DNA from: Mesorhizobium loti
GTDB lineage: Bacteria > Pseudomonadota > Alphaproteobacteria > Rhizobiales > Rhizobiaceae
Assembly: GCF_013170705.1 (NCBI RefSeq)
Contig: NZ_CP033334.1
Span: 6,806,351-6,870,350 of the forward strand
Reading direction: 5' to 3'
Length of the DNA stretch: 64,000 nt
The position numbers and the translations under genes were made by a program. The notes under the pieces are model-generated. The model searched no databases, was not told the origin of the DNA, and saw only the letters and a list, made by a program, of their open reading frames with translations. Positions 54,312-63,205 of this stretch are shown piece by piece; positions within the stretch are counted from its first letter, which is position 1; the number at the start of each line of letters is the position of its first letter.

Positions 54312-55123
54312 TTCCTTGCCCCTACTTCGGATACTTCACCCGACTTGATCAATCTCACCGTTCCCTTGCGGCCATTGCCGGAAACGAGATAGTCGGCCTC
54401 GTCCACATTCTTTTCCTGGGTGTCCGTGATCGCCCGCAGCGCCAGGGTCAGGCGATCGGCCATCTGCTGGGCAACGGTGATGATCTCCGCCTGTTTGGGC
54501 GTGAGCTCCAGCGTGGCGGTCTGGCCGACCCTGGTCTTCTTGCCCTCCTCGTCCTCCTGGATGGTCTGGTCGATCGCCAGGACGCGGATGTTCTTGAGGA
54601 TGGTTTCAGTGTTGAAGCCGGTGCTGCCGCTGTTGGCATCCGCCCTTCGCGTCATGATGACGTCGACAAAATCGTTTGGCAGGATGAAGCCGCCTGCCGA
54701 AGTGTCGGCCGATATGGCGGTGGCGACCGCCCGCATCCCCGAAGGCAGGATGGACGACATGAAGCTCTGCCCCTCGCCGATCAGCTTGGAACGCCGCACG
54801 GGCTCACCCGCGTACATCGGCACACGGGCAATCGACCCCTTCAATTTGTCGAGGGCGTCGGGAGCGGTTGCCTTGGTGATGAAATTCGCGTTGACGCCGT
54901 CGGCCGGCCAGGTTTGCCAGGAGATGTTGTTCTGGAGCGCGTTGCCCATAGCGACGTCGCCCGAGAGCACAAGCACGTCCTGCAGGGGCACGGCAGGAGC
55001 CTGGGGACCCGAATTAACGACGATCTGGGGCGGCGGCGCGGCGACCATGTTTTTTGCGACATAGCCAGCGCCACCTGCCGCGGCCACCGCCACGCTCAGA
55101 ATAATCAGTCGGGATGCTGGCAT
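54308..55123 (-). CDS. cpaB: Tad pilus assembly protein CpaB/RcpC
   Basis: A 271-residue periplasmic protein, membrane-anchored by an N-terminal helix (RLIILSVAVAAAGGAGYVAK). It contains an SAF-domain region (VLVLSGDVAMGNAL; GEPVRRSKLIGEG; MRAVATAISADTSAGGFILP, NDFVDVIMTRR) typical of CpaB. The start at 55123 matches the family N-terminus. AT-rich CtrA-like sites lie 73-116 bases upstream, and it is coupled to cpaC downstream. Confidence 0.92.
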   Translation of the reverse strand: MPASRLIILSVAVAAAGGAGYVAKNMVAAPPPQIVVNSGPQAPAVPLQDVLVLSGDVAMGNALQNNISWQTWPADGVNANFITKATAPDALDKLKGSIARVPMYAGEPVRRSKLIGEGQSFMSSILPSGMRAVATAISADTSAGGFILPNDFVDVIMTRRADANSGSTGFNTETILKNIRVLAIDQTIQEDEEGKKTRVGQTATLELTPKQAEIITVAQQMADRLTLALRAITDTQEKNVDEADYLVSGNGRKGTVRLIKSGEVSEVGARK

Positions 55124-55195
55124 CTGTCCGAACCCTCGCCCTTGGCAAACCACCTAGCCAAGCCGGACTTTGCAGCGGCAATCGTCAAAACAAGG

Positions 55196-55239
55196 TTAAT
55201 GCAATGCTTACGATCGTGATTAATTTAAGGTTTACATAA
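55196..55239. promoter_or_regulatory. Clustered CtrA-like half-sites upstream of cpaB
   Basis: Three imperfect TTAA-N7-TTAA matches fall within 44 bases: TTAA-N7-CTTA (55196-55210), TTAA-N7-TTTA (55220-55234) and TTAA-N7-ATAA (55225-55239). The stretch is notably AT-rich against a GC-rich background, suggesting a promoter for cpaB onward, separate from cpaA. Confidence 0.4.
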
Positions 55240-55344
55240 ATTAGCTGGATCGCCCGGCCACGGATGCAAAAGAGGGTCCCGGCCGCCGGCGCTTTCCAAA
55301 GCCGGTCGGGCAACCCGATCAAGGTGACGGAATTCAGATCGCGT

Positions 55345-55863
55345 TCAGCTCGCCAGCCTTGCCAGCGCCCACACCATCAAGGGCGAATCCGGATAGGTCA
55401 GCAGTCCGCCCAGGCCGAGCGCGATCCCATAGGGAACCCCGGTCGTGTCATCCGCGAAATGACGCAGGAATGGATTGCGGCCGGTAATAACCGCCAGCGG
55501 CGATTTCCGATAGACGAGAATGGCAAGCGTCAGCAGGCCGCCGATAAATGTCGAGACAACCAGGTATTCGACAAGATGAACGTTCAACCCCATCCACACG
55601 GCCGTGGCGGCGAGCAGCTTGGCATCGCCTCCACCCATGCCACCCATCGCGAACAGGCCGAACGTAACGGCAAGGACCAGGGCGCCGGCGGCGAAATGCC
55701 AACCGTAGGCTGCCCATTCCATACCCGTCAGCGGCGCAACCAGCGCAAAGACGGCGACAAGCAACACCGACACGCGATTGGCAATCGTCATCGACAGCAT
55801 GTCGGAGATCGCGGCAAAAAGCATGCAGAACGGAAAGACGACGAAGATCAGGGCTTCAAGCAT
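55345..55863 (-). CDS. cpaA: Prepilin peptidase CpaA/TadV
   Basis: A 172-residue A24 aspartic peptidase that cleaves the Flp prepilin leader. About six membrane helices carry the two catalytic Asp residues, in FAAISDMLSMTI (about residue 21) and GMGGGDAKLLAA (GxGD motif near 79). It lacks the N-methylase domain, as usual for Tad systems. It lies between the pilin gene and cpaB, on the same strand; the pilin terminator separates it from the pilin. Confidence 0.93.
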   Translation of the reverse strand: MLEALIFVVFPFCMLFAAISDMLSMTIANRVSVLLVAVFALVAPLTGMEWAAYGWHFAAGALVLAVTFGLFAMGGMGGGDAKLLAATAVWMGLNVHLVEYLVVSTFIGGLLTLAILVYRKSPLAVITGRNPFLRHFADDTTGVPYGIALGLGGLLTYPDSPLMVWALARLAS

Positions 55864-55986
55864 CGGCGCTCATGCCTATTGTCAGAATTCCAAGGGGCTC
55901 AACCTAGGCTCGTTCGATTAACGATTGATGAGGCCCGAAACGAAAAGATGGCTGGTATTGGCAGTGACATGGACAAACAGAATAAA

Positions 55987-56014
55987 ACAGGGGCCGCCAT
56001 GTGGCGGCCCCTGT
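55987..56014 (-). terminator. Intrinsic terminator after the Flp pilin gene
   Basis: Twelve-base perfect arms (ACAGGGGCCGCC and GGCGGCCCCTGT) with a 4-base loop, followed on the minus strand by TTTTATT. It lies 36 bases after the pilin stop. It allows high pilin mRNA with partial read-through to cpaA, or a separate cpaA promoter in the 55864-55986 stretch. Confidence 0.85.
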
Positions 56015-56049
56015 CTGGAACGCTATCGGAGCGTTCAACAATAAGCAGA

Positions 56050-56226
56050 TCAGCTGCCGCTGCTGTTCAGGGTGCTTCCGATGGAAGTGAACTTGGCGTT
56101 GATCGCATTGCCGAGTGCGCCGGCGCCGGTGATGATGGCGAGCGCGATGAGAGCGGCGATCAGACCATATTCGATAGCGGTCGCGCCGGATTCGTCCTTC
56201 ACGAAACGTGCAAAAAGGTTAGACAT
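56050..56226 (-). CDS. Flp/Fap-type major pilin subunit
   Basis: A 58-residue prepilin. The basic leader and the Flp motif are seen as FVKDESGATAIEYGLIAA, with CpaA cleavage expected after the Gly of ESG, followed by a hydrophobic helix (LIALAIITGAGALG) and a short polar tail ending NSSGS. An AGGAG about nine bases before the ATG supports the start. It is the structural subunit of the Tad pilus and heads the leftward cluster. Short enough to be missed by length-filtered gene calls. Confidence 0.95.
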   Translation of the reverse strand: MSNLFARFVKDESGATAIEYGLIAALIALAIITGAGALGNAINAKFTSIGSTLNSSGS

Positions 56227-56372
56227 TCGAGAGCTCCTACTCCACGTGTTACAGCACTTCCGTCAACTTCTGTGATGGTTGATCGGATGCTGCCAATCTA
56301 GGGAGAAGCTCTTTCGATCGGCTTAATAAACAGCCTTACCGATTCCTTTCCCGGCTCGAACGGAGTGCTTGG

Positions 56373-56387
56373 TTAACTCCATGCTAA
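56373..56387. promoter_or_regulatory. CtrA-like site in the pilin divergent region
   Basis: TTAACTCCATGCTAA is TTAA-N7-CTAA, one base from the CtrA consensus TTAA-N7-TTAA. It lies 147 bases upstream of the pilin start and 196 bases before the divergent small CpaC-N-like gene. In Caulobacter pilA is a direct CtrA target. The rest of the 356-base gap 56227-56582 shows no other clear motif. Confidence 0.45.
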
Positions 56388-56582
56388 GCGCCGGCTAAAG
56401 TACCGTTCCCCAGGCCAACGCCGCAAAGGGCAAGGACTTAAGGAATCTTGTGACCCAGAGCGGATCGACCATGCGAACAGCTGTACCGATCGCCATATCC
56501 GGCGCCAGCAAGCCGACTTAACTGTTGGTTCACCAATCTCGTTCATGTTCCGTTGAACAGTTTGCTTGCTTGGAGCGCCTCG

Positions 56583-57005
56583 ATGGCCGTGCAGAGATCC
56601 TCAATCCTGATTGCCGTGCTTCTTGCCGCCACGAGCCTGATCACGCCAGCCAGAGCCGGCGCCGATATAGAAGTCACCATGAATCAGGCCAAGATCGTGA
56701 AACTGTCGCGCCCCGCCGACACGATCGTCGTCGGCAACCCGGCAATCGCCGATGCCTCCGTCCAGGACGCCTCGACGATCGTGCTCACCGGCAAGGGTTT
56801 TGGTGTCACCAATCTCGTCGTTCTCGACCAGGACGGCAGCCCGATCGTCGACGCACAGGTTACCGTCGTGCGGCAGGCAGCCTCGTCGGTTCGCATCTAC
56901 CGGCGCGCCGAGGTCCAAACCATGTCTTGCACGCCCTATTGCGAGAGCTCCTACAAGAGCGAGGCCGAGAAATCCTCCGAAGCCGAAATGAACGTCAGCA
57001 GATAG
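56583..57005 (+). CDS. Small periplasmic protein with a CpaC-type pilus-assembly N-terminal domain
   Basis: A 140-residue secreted protein. Signal peptide (SSILIAVLLAATSLITPARA), then a domain matching the N-terminal module of the secretin CpaC (VKLSRPADTIVVGNPAIADA and TKGFGVTNLVVLDQ-like IVLTGKGFGVTNLVVLDQDG), with a C-terminal tail containing two Cys (SCTPYCES). It lacks the secretin barrel. GGAG eight bases upstream fixes the start. It is divergent from the pilin and leads the tadE/tadG arm. It may bind the secretin ring or pilus; this is inference. Confidence 0.82.
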   Translation: MAVQRSSILIAVLLAATSLITPARAGADIEVTMNQAKIVKLSRPADTIVVGNPAIADASVQDASTIVLTGKGFGVTNLVVLDQDGSPIVDAQVTVVRQAASSVRIYRRAEVQTMSCTPYCESSYKSEAEKSSEAEMNVSR

Positions 57006-57143
57006 GCTGCATGGCCCCGGCGGCCGTCCAGGTTACCGGCCAGTTAAGACGCCCTCACCGACTTTAACGATCATCCAAACCGGACTTCAATTGGTTTGCG
57101 TTAGGACACCTGCCAGGACCGTCCAGGGATGGCAGGACAAGGC

Positions 57144-57734
57144 ATGCGCAACGGATTCGGCTCGACAGTTCGGCACAAGGTGGAGCGCGCCAGGTCTTTC
57201 AGGCGCTTCGTTCGCGACCGGCGTGGCAGCACGGCGCTGGAGTTCGCGCTGCTCGCATTGCCGTTCGCCCTCCTTGTGTTCGCCATCCTTGAAAGCTGCA
57301 TCTCGTTTGCCGGCCAGGAGGTGATGGCCAACATCACCGACGATGTCGCGCGCCAGTTGCGCACGGGCCAGTTGAAGCCGGCCGATGTGGCCGGGGACAA
57401 GCTGACGACCCTGATCTGCGGCAGACTTCAGATCATCGTCTCCACGGATTGCCCGCAACAGTTGCTTGTGGATCTTCGCGAGTATCCGACTTTCGCCGAC
57501 GCGGCGACGGCGAGCTTCAAGATCCAGAACGGCGACGTCGTGCTGATGCAAGGCACGAATTCACAGACTTTCGCGAACACGCCTGGCCTGGCGGAATCGA
57601 AGAACATGCTGCGGGTCTTCTACAAATGGCCTGTCATGACCGATCTGATGGCCAAGTCGATGGCCAATCTGAGCGGAGGCAGGACGCTGCACTTCGCGTC
57701 CGTGACCTGGCAGAACGAGCCGTTCGACAATTGA
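57144..57734 (+). CDS. TadE-like pseudopilin
   Basis: A 196-residue protein with a basic N-terminus, the TadE/pseudopilin motif RDRRGSTALEFALLALPFALL (cleavage by CpaA expected after the Gly) and a periplasmic C-terminal domain. AGGA seven bases before the ATG at 57144 supports this start; 57129 is an alternative. It forms the minor pseudopilin arm of the tad locus with the following gene. Confidence 0.85.
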   Translation: MRNGFGSTVRHKVERARSFRRFVRDRRGSTALEFALLALPFALLVFAILESCISFAGQEVMANITDDVARQLRTGQLKPADVAGDKLTTLICGRLQIIVSTDCPQQLLVDLREYPTFADAATASFKIQNGDVVLMQGTNSQTFANTPGLAESKNMLRVFYKWPVMTDLMAKSMANLSGGRTLHFASVTWQNEPFDN

Positions 57735-57768
57735 GTTCGAAGACGACAACAAGAAAAAAGGCAATGAC

Positions 57769-58392
57769 ATGATGCGTGCGGGGGCACATCCGGGAATTGC
57801 GGGGATCTGGGGCAAGGTGGTTGGGTTCCGCTCCAATCGCCGTGGGGTGGCGGCGGTCGAGTTCGCCCTGATCGTGCCGATCCTGCTGGTCATGTATTTC
57901 ATGACCATGGAGGCTTCGCAGGCCATTGAGACCAGCAAGAAGGTCAGCCGCATCGGCAGCATGGTTGCCGACCTCGTCACGCAGCAGCCGACCATCGTCA
58001 AGGCGGATCTCGACGCCATCATGAAAATCGGCACCTCGACCATCCAGCCCTACAACCGCTCGACACCGAACATCACCATCACCGCGATACAGGTCACCGC
58101 CGATACGCCACCCAACGTGAACGTGGTGTGGTCGCGCAAGGTGGTCGATGGCGTCTACAGCATCGCCACTGCCCTGCCCGCGACCACCACTGTTCCGGCA
58201 ACGCTCAGGGTCGCCGGCACCTTCCTCATCCGGGTCGAGAGCAACCTCGCCTATTCGCCAATTATCAACTGGCAGCCGGACACCCAACAGAAGCTTGGAC
58301 TGACCCAATCCCTGTCCACGACAATCCCGATGGGCGAGACCTACTATCTGCGCCCGCGCAGGAGCCTGACGATCCCCTGCAGCGATTGCTGA
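57769..58392 (+). CDS. TadE/TadG-family pseudopilin
   Basis: A 207-residue protein with the pseudopilin motif SNRRGVAAVEFALIVPILLVM near 22-42 and a periplasmic domain (TTIQPYNRSTPNITITAIQV). It lacks the von Willebrand A domain of large TadG proteins, so it is the short TadE/TadG type. It lies 34 bases after the first pseudopilin gene. No full-length TadG is in the window. Confidence 0.85.
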   Translation: MMRAGAHPGIAGIWGKVVGFRSNRRGVAAVEFALIVPILLVMYFMTMEASQAIETSKKVSRIGSMVADLVTQQPTIVKADLDAIMKIGTSTIQPYNRSTPNITITAIQVTADTPPNVNVVWSRKVVDGVYSIATALPATTTVPATLRVAGTFLIRVESNLAYSPIINWQPDTQQKLGLTQSLSTTIPMGETYYLRPRRSLTIPCSDC

Positions 58393-58398
58393 AGACTT

Positions 58399-59322
58399 CT
58401 ACTGCTGACCACCATCAGACGTCACCATGCGCACGACCGCCTCCGCCATCGCATAGTCCTTTGGGGCAACGGTCAAAAAGCCGCCGGAGTGTTTTGATTC
58501 CAGAAGATCGTAGACATCCGGCGTCGTCGATTTGAGGTTGGTGAGGAAGACGGTCAGCCGGCGCTTGGCTTCCGGGTCGAGATCGCTGCGCACGGCATGG
58601 GGACCGTATCTCAGCAAACCCGACATCCACACAACCTGAAATGCCGACGGCGCAAGGCCGGCCTCCTCCAACCTTGCCTGCGTGCCGTCAGACAACAAGG
58701 GCTGGCCGTCGGCCGTCGCCGTCACCCAGCCGAACATAGCGTCAGCCTGGCCATCGAAGAGCATTTTTTCCGCCGCGGACGAAGAATCGGCATGGACCAG
58801 AAACGGTGAATCTTCAGCGATCTTGACGTGTTCGGCGGCCAGGCCCGCCAGCGGCAAAAGCGAACCTCCGACGCTGTCCGGCGGCGGCATGGCGATCCGG
58901 TGCGCCTCCATCGCCGCCAGGTCGGGCAGCTTGCCGTCCCTGGTCAGCAGCACGGAGCGGATGCCGGCCGCCCCGTCGGAATCGACCGGAGCCACAAGCG
59001 GCTCGATGCATCCACAACGCTGCAGCGCCGTCGCGTAGGCCGTCGCCGAATAGATGGCATATTCGATCCGGGCATTGGCCTGAGCATCGATCAGTGCCGC
59101 ATAGTCGCGCGCGACGACGAACTCCACCTTCATGCCAAGCGCATTGGTAAAGGATTGCGTCAACAGCGCCAGCCCCGGAACGGTGTTGCCGGCGCCAGGC
59201 TCGGCGACGATACCGATGCGAAACGTGCCGATATCATCACGCCAGTCGGCCCGCGCCGGACCACACCAAAGCGCGCCGTGCACGGCCACAAGGGCGGCGC
59301 ATGCCTTCCGCGCGGCATTCAT
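58399..59322 (-). CDS. PhnD-like phosphate/phosphonate-type binding protein
   Basis: A 307-residue periplasmic protein with a signal peptide (KACAALVAVHGALWCGPARA) and a PhnD-type domain (VVARDYAALIDAQANARIEYAIYSATAYATAL, VTATADG, SGLLRYGPHAVRSDLDPE). Such proteins bind phosphonates, phosphite or similar anions, or act as orphan sensors. No permease or ATPase genes adjoin. The stop lies six bases from that of the convergent pseudopilin gene. Its upstream region (59323-59714) contains the hairpin array. Confidence 0.82.
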   Translation of the reverse strand: MNAARKACAALVAVHGALWCGPARADWRDDIGTFRIGIVAEPGAGNTVPGLALLTQSFTNALGMKVEFVVARDYAALIDAQANARIEYAIYSATAYATALQRCGCIEPLVAPVDSDGAAGIRSVLLTRDGKLPDLAAMEAHRIAMPPPDSVGGSLLPLAGLAAEHVKIAEDSPFLVHADSSSAAEKMLFDGQADAMFGWVTATADGQPLLSDGTQARLEEAGLAPSAFQVVWMSGLLRYGPHAVRSDLDPEAKRRLTVFLTNLKSTTPDVYDLLESKHSGGFLTVAPKDYAMAEAVVRMVTSDGGQQ

Positions 59323-59400
59323 GACAAGGCCGTCCTGCGTTTTCTTCGGTCCATATCCATGCCCGCTGCCCGCGACACTTTACATCCTGGATTGAGCTTG

Positions 59401-59614
59401 TCGTTGCCCCAAACCACTACGCACTTTTGGGCGACATGGGCCCTTGGTTTTTTGCGCATGTCGTTGCCCCAAAACCGCTACGCACTTTTGGGCGACATGC
59501 GCCCTTGTTTTGCGCATGTCGTTGCCCCAAACCGCTGCGCACTTTTGGGCGACATGGGCCCTTGGTTTGCGCATGTCATTGCCCCAAAACCGCTGCGCAC
59601 TTTTGGGCGACATG
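59401..59614. repeat. Four-copy tandem array of 57-60 bp hairpin repeats before deoB
   Basis: Units at 59401-59460 (60), 59461-59518 (58), 59519-59575 (57) and a partial fourth at 59576-59614 (39). Each can fold: outer arms CATGTCG and CGACATG, inner arms GCCCCAAA and TTTTGGGC. Units 2 and 3 can also pair across their boundary (GACATGCGC and GCGCATGTC). Units vary most in the short T/G-rich linkers. The array lies in the 392-base gap between the divergent binding-protein and deoB starts; nothing else is seen there. Confidence 0.95.
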
Positions 59615-59714
59615 CACTGGACTATCGCGCCAAGCCGTTGCCGTTTGGTTTCCGAATTGCCAATGCCGCCGTGGGATCCTATGTCTGGGCGTCCAAACTG
59701 GCGATAATGACCCG

Positions 59715-60956
59715 ATGGCGCGTGCTTTCCTCTTCGTCCTGGATTCTTTCGGCATCGGCGGCGCGGCCGACGCCGAACGCTATGGCGACGCCGGCGCCAA
59801 CACGCTCGCGCACATCGCCGAAGCTTGCGCCGAAGGGCGCGCGGATCGCGAGCGGCTTCGGCAAGGGCCGCTGTTTGTCCCTCATATGGCATCACTCGGG
59901 CTCGGCAAGGCAGCCGAGACGGCGACAGGATTGGCTTTTGCCCATTTCGGTACGGATCTGCTCGCCAATGCTTTCCATGGCGCGGCGCAGGAAGTTTCGA
60001 GCGGCAAGGACACCCCCTCCGGCCACTGGGAGATCGCAGGCCTGCCGGTGCGTTTCGACTGGGGTTATTTCCCGGATACGGTTCCCGCCTTTCCGGCTGA
60101 TCTGACCGCGGCGATGATCCGCGAGGGCGAGGTTTCAGGCATTCTCGGCAACTGCCATGCGCCGGGCACCGAAATCATCGAACGGTTCGGCGAGGAGCAC
60201 ATCCGCACCGGCAAGCCGATCTGCTACACTTCCGTCGACTCGGTCCTGCAGATCGCCGCGCATGAAGTCCATTTCGGGTTGGAACGGCTTTATGAGTTCT
60301 GTCAGGTCGTGCGCCGTCTGGTTGATCCGCTCAGAATCGGGCGCGTGATCGCACGGCCGTTCGTCGGTGAAACCGCCGCGACCTTCGAACGAACGTACAA
60401 CCGCCACGACTATGCCGTGCCGCCGCCGGAGCCGACCTTGCTCGACCGGCTGACCGAGCGGGGAAGCCGCGTGATCGCCGTCGGCAAGATCGGCGACATC
60501 TTCGCCCATCGCGGAATTTCGGAAGTGCGCAAGGCCGCCGGCAACATGGCCATGTTCGACAAGGCGCTCGGCGCGATGGACGATGCCGCCGACGGCGATC
60601 TGGTTTTCGCCAATTTCGTCGATTTCGACACTGAATTCGGTCATCGCCGCGATGTCGCCGGCTATGCGGCCGCACTCGAGGCCTTCGACCGGCGGCTGCC
60701 GGAAGCACTCGCAAGGCTGCGACAGGGCGACCTTCTCATCCTGACGGCCGATCACGGCAATGATCCGACCTGGCGAGGGACCGATCATACGCGTGAACGC
60801 ATACCGGTGATCGGCACGGGCCCCGGTTTGATAGGTGGTGACATCGGACTGAGAACAACATTCGCCGATATCGGCGAGACCGTCGCCGAACACCTCGGGC
60901 TGGCACCCGGACGCCACGGAACTTCCTTCCATGCGATGATTGGCGGCCATGCCTGA
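59715..60956 (+). CDS. deoB: Phosphopentomutase
   Basis: Interconverts ribose (or deoxyribose) 1- and 5-phosphates in nucleoside salvage. The 413 residues belong to the alkaline-phosphatase superfamily, with [21 protein letters not shown] at the N-terminus (metal Asp), the catalytic Thr region [13 protein letters not shown] and the metal motif [18 protein letters not shown] near 345. The start at 59715 gives the family N-terminus. The frame is open through the repeat array to 59427, but that extension is repeat-encoded. It overlaps mutM by 8 bases. Confidence 0.94.
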   Translation: MARAFLFVLDSFGIGGAADAERYGDAGANTLAHIAEACAEGRADRERLRQGPLFVPHMASLGLGKAAETATGLAFAHFGTDLLANAFHGAAQEVSSGKDTPSGHWEIAGLPVRFDWGYFPDTVPAFPADLTAAMIREGEVSGILGNCHAPGTEIIERFGEEHIRTGKPICYTSVDSVLQIAAHEVHFGLERLYEFCQVVRRLVDPLRIGRVIARPFVGETAATFERTYNRHDYAVPPPEPTLLDRLTERGSRVIAVGKIGDIFAHRGISEVRKAAGNMAMFDKALGAMDDAADGDLVFANFVDFDTEFGHRRDVAGYAAALEAFDRRLPEALARLRQGDLLILTADHGNDPTWRGTDHTRERIPVIGTGPGLIGGDIGLRTTFADIGETVAEHLGLAPGRHGTSFHAMIGGHA

Positions 60957-61839
60957 ATTGCCCGAAGTCGAAACGGTCCGGCGCGGCCTGCAGCCTGTCC
61001 TGGAAGGTGCCCGTCTGGCCAGGGTCGAGGCGCGGCGGCCGGATCTCCGGTTTCCCTTTCCCGAACGGTTTTCGGAACGGCTGACCGGCAGGACGATCAC
61101 GGCGCTTGGCCGCCGTGCCAAATATCTGACCATGCATGTGCAGGATGGCCCGCTGCTGATCTGCCATCTCGGCATGTCGGGCTCCTTTCGCATCGAGACC
61201 GACGATGACAGCGACACACCAGGCGTGTTCCATCACGAACGCTCGAAAAGCACGGTGCACGACCATGTCGTGTTCCATGTGATCTCCGCCGCCGGTGCCC
61301 TGTCGCGCGTAATCTTCAACGACCCGCGCCGTTTCGGTTTCATGCTGTTCGCGGAAGGATCGCCGGAGACGCATCCGATGCTGGCCGGGCTGGGCGTCGA
61401 GCCCACGGGCAATACGCTGGACGGCGTGCTGCTCGCCTCGCTGCTGAAAGGCCGCAGATCGCCTCTCAAGGCAGCTCTTCTCGACCAGAGGCTGATCGCG
61501 GGACTTGGCAATATCTATGTCTCGGAAGCGCTTTGGCGTGCCGGCCTGTCGCCCTTGCGCGAGGCGGGAACCATCGCCAGGCCGGGCAAGAAGGCCAGGG
61601 AACAAAGCGAACGCCTGGCCGAGGCGATCCGCTCGGTCATATCCGATGCCATCGCCGCCGGAGGGTCGTCGCTGCGCGACTATGTGCACACCGACGGATC
61701 GCTGGGCTACTTCCAGCACTCCTTCGCCGTCTACGACCGCGAGGGGCAGCCGTGCCCGAAACCCGGCTGCGGCGGCCACATCGAGCGTATCGTGCAGAGC
61801 GGACGCTCGACCTTCTATTGCCGGACGTGTCAGAGCTGA
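60949..61839 (+). CDS. mutM: Formamidopyrimidine-DNA glycosylase
   Basis: Base-excision repair enzyme for oxidised purines (8-oxoG, FaPy). The 296 residues start [14 protein letters not shown], with the catalytic Pro2 and Glu3; Lys60 lies in the conserved GRRAKYL. The H2TH domain has [16 protein letters not shown], and the C-terminal zinc finger uses four Cys (CPKPGC and YCRTC). It is translationally coupled to deoB by an 8-base overlap. Confidence 0.95.
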   Translation: MPELPEVETVRRGLQPVLEGARLARVEARRPDLRFPFPERFSERLTGRTITALGRRAKYLTMHVQDGPLLICHLGMSGSFRIETDDDSDTPGVFHHERSKSTVHDHVVFHVISAAGALSRVIFNDPRRFGFMLFAEGSPETHPMLAGLGVEPTGNTLDGVLLASLLKGRRSPLKAALLDQRLIAGLGNIYVSEALWRAGLSPLREAGTIARPGKKAREQSERLAEAIRSVISDAIAAGGSSLRDYVHTDGSLGYFQHSFAVYDREGQPCPKPGCGGHIERIVQSGRSTFYCRTCQS

Positions 61840-61927
61840 GTTAGTGAACGGTTTTCCCGGGAAGGCGCATGGCGCTTGGGAATGCGTCAAAACAAAGAGA
61901 TAGACCGGATCGCGAGGAGAAGCAGCC

Positions 61928-62701
61928 ATGGCCTATGAAACGATCATCACCGAGACGCGCGGCAAGGTCGGACTGATCACGCTGAACCGGCCAAAGGCGC
62001 TCAATGCGCTTAATTCCCAGATCCTTGCCGAACTCGTCTCGGCGGTGAACGGTTTCGGCGCCGACCCCGGCATTGGCGCCATGGTTGTTACCGGCTCCGA
62101 CAAGGCCTTTGCCGCCGGTGCCGACATCAAGGAGATGCAGGCGATCTCCTATGTGGACGCCTACAGCCAGGACTTCTTCGTCGGATGGGAAGAGTTCACG
62201 CGGGCGCGCAAGCCGATCATTGCGGCGGTGGCCGGCTATGCCCTTGGCGGCGGGTGCGAACTGGCGATGATGTGCGATTTCATCATTGCCGCCGACACGG
62301 CCAAATTCGGCCAGCCCGAAATCACGCTCGGTGTCATTCCCGGCATGGGGGGGTCGCAACGCCTGACCCGGTTCGTCGGAAAGTCGAAGGCGATGGACAT
62401 GTGCCTGACCGGACGGATGATGGATGCAGCGGAAGCCGAGCGCTCAGGCCTGGTGTCGCGGGTCGTGCCCGCCGGCGAACTCATCGAGGAGGCGATCAGG
62501 GCGGCGGCCAAGATCGCCGATTTCTCGCTGCCGTCGGTGATGATGGCCAAGGAAGCCGTCAACCGCTCCTATGAGACGACGCTGGCGGAGGGCTTGCGGT
62601 TCGAACGCCGCCTGTTCCATTCGCTTTTCGCGCTCGAAGACCAGAAGGAAGGCATGGCGGCTTTCGCCGAAAAGCGGAAGCCGAATTTCACCAATCGGTA
62701 A
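61928..62701 (+). CDS. Enoyl-CoA hydratase
   Basis: A 257-residue crotonase with a full hydratase active site: oxyanion motif [18 protein letters not shown], first Glu in [17 protein letters not shown] and the second in the following helix. Function: hydration of trans-2-enoyl-CoA, probably short-chain. GAGGAG upstream of the ATG supports the start. It contrasts with the luxI-linked crotonase, which lacks the hydratase Glu. It follows mutM by 88 bases; rpsT follows after 181 bases. Confidence 0.93.
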   Translation: MAYETIITETRGKVGLITLNRPKALNALNSQILAELVSAVNGFGADPGIGAMVVTGSDKAFAAGADIKEMQAISYVDAYSQDFFVGWEEFTRARKPIIAAVAGYALGGGCELAMMCDFIIAADTAKFGQPEITLGVIPGMGGSQRLTRFVGKSKAMDMCLTGRMMDAAEAERSGLVSRVVPAGELIEEAIRAAAKIADFSLPSVMMAKEAVNRSYETTLAEGLRFERRLFHSLFALEDQKEGMAAFAEKRKPNFTNR

Positions 62702-62882
62702 AGCGTTGCCGGCCGACGATCGAAACCCTGGGGCGGCGACCAAAAAGAACGCCGGGCAGCGTTGACGCGCCGGAAAAGCTGAACTATAAGCCGCACCAAC
62801 CGAGGCGGCCCCGTGGCTGCCCGTTTGTTTTTTGCGCCCTGCGGCATGCCGCGTGCGCCGACCAGATCAGAAGAGAGGCATC

Positions 62883-63149
62883 ATGGCCAACACATCCTCG
62901 GCCAAAAAGGCAACGCGCAAGATCGTCCGCCGCGCAGCGATCAACAAGAACCGCCGCTCGCGCGTGCGCACCTATGTCCGCCAGGTCGAGGAAGCACTCG
63001 CTTCCGGCGACAAGGCCGCCGCACAGGCCGCCTTCAAGGCCGCCGAGCCGGAATTGATGCGCGCCGCGACCAAGGGCGTCATCCACAAGAACACCGCGTC
63101 CCGCAAGGTGTCGCGCCTGGCCCAGCGCCTCAAGGTGTTGTCTGCCTGA
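62883..63149 (+). CDS. rpsT: 30S ribosomal protein S20
   Basis: An 88-residue, strongly basic 16S-rRNA-binding protein ([20 protein letters not shown]...), full length. AGAGAGG before the ATG. In alphaproteobacteria rpsT commonly lies just upstream of dnaA, and the following long control region agrees with that. An intrinsic terminator ends the gene. Confidence 0.97.
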   Translation: MANTSSAKKATRKIVRRAAINKNRRSRVRTYVRQVEEALASGDKAAAQAAFKAAEPELMRAATKGVIHKNTASRKVSRLAQRLKVLSA

Positions 63150-63176
63150 CATCGCCTTTTCAGACTGATCTTCTTT

Positions 63177-63205
63177 AAAACCCGGCCGATCACGCCGGGT
63201 TTTTT
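63177..63205 (+). terminator. Intrinsic terminator after rpsT
   Basis: Stem CCCGGC and GCCGGG around a 7-base loop, flanked by AAAA on the left and TTTTTT on the right. Starts 28 bases after the rpsT stop; a textbook Rho-independent terminator. Confidence 0.92.

Noticed and set aside
59401..59614. Possible CRISPR array before deoB
   Set aside because: The repeats are contiguous with no unique spacers of constant length, and there are no cas genes. It is a tandem hairpin repeat.
59427..59714. N-terminal extension of deoB through the repeats
   Set aside because: The extension is encoded by the repeat array and has no similarity to phosphopentomutase; the family N-terminus begins at 59715.
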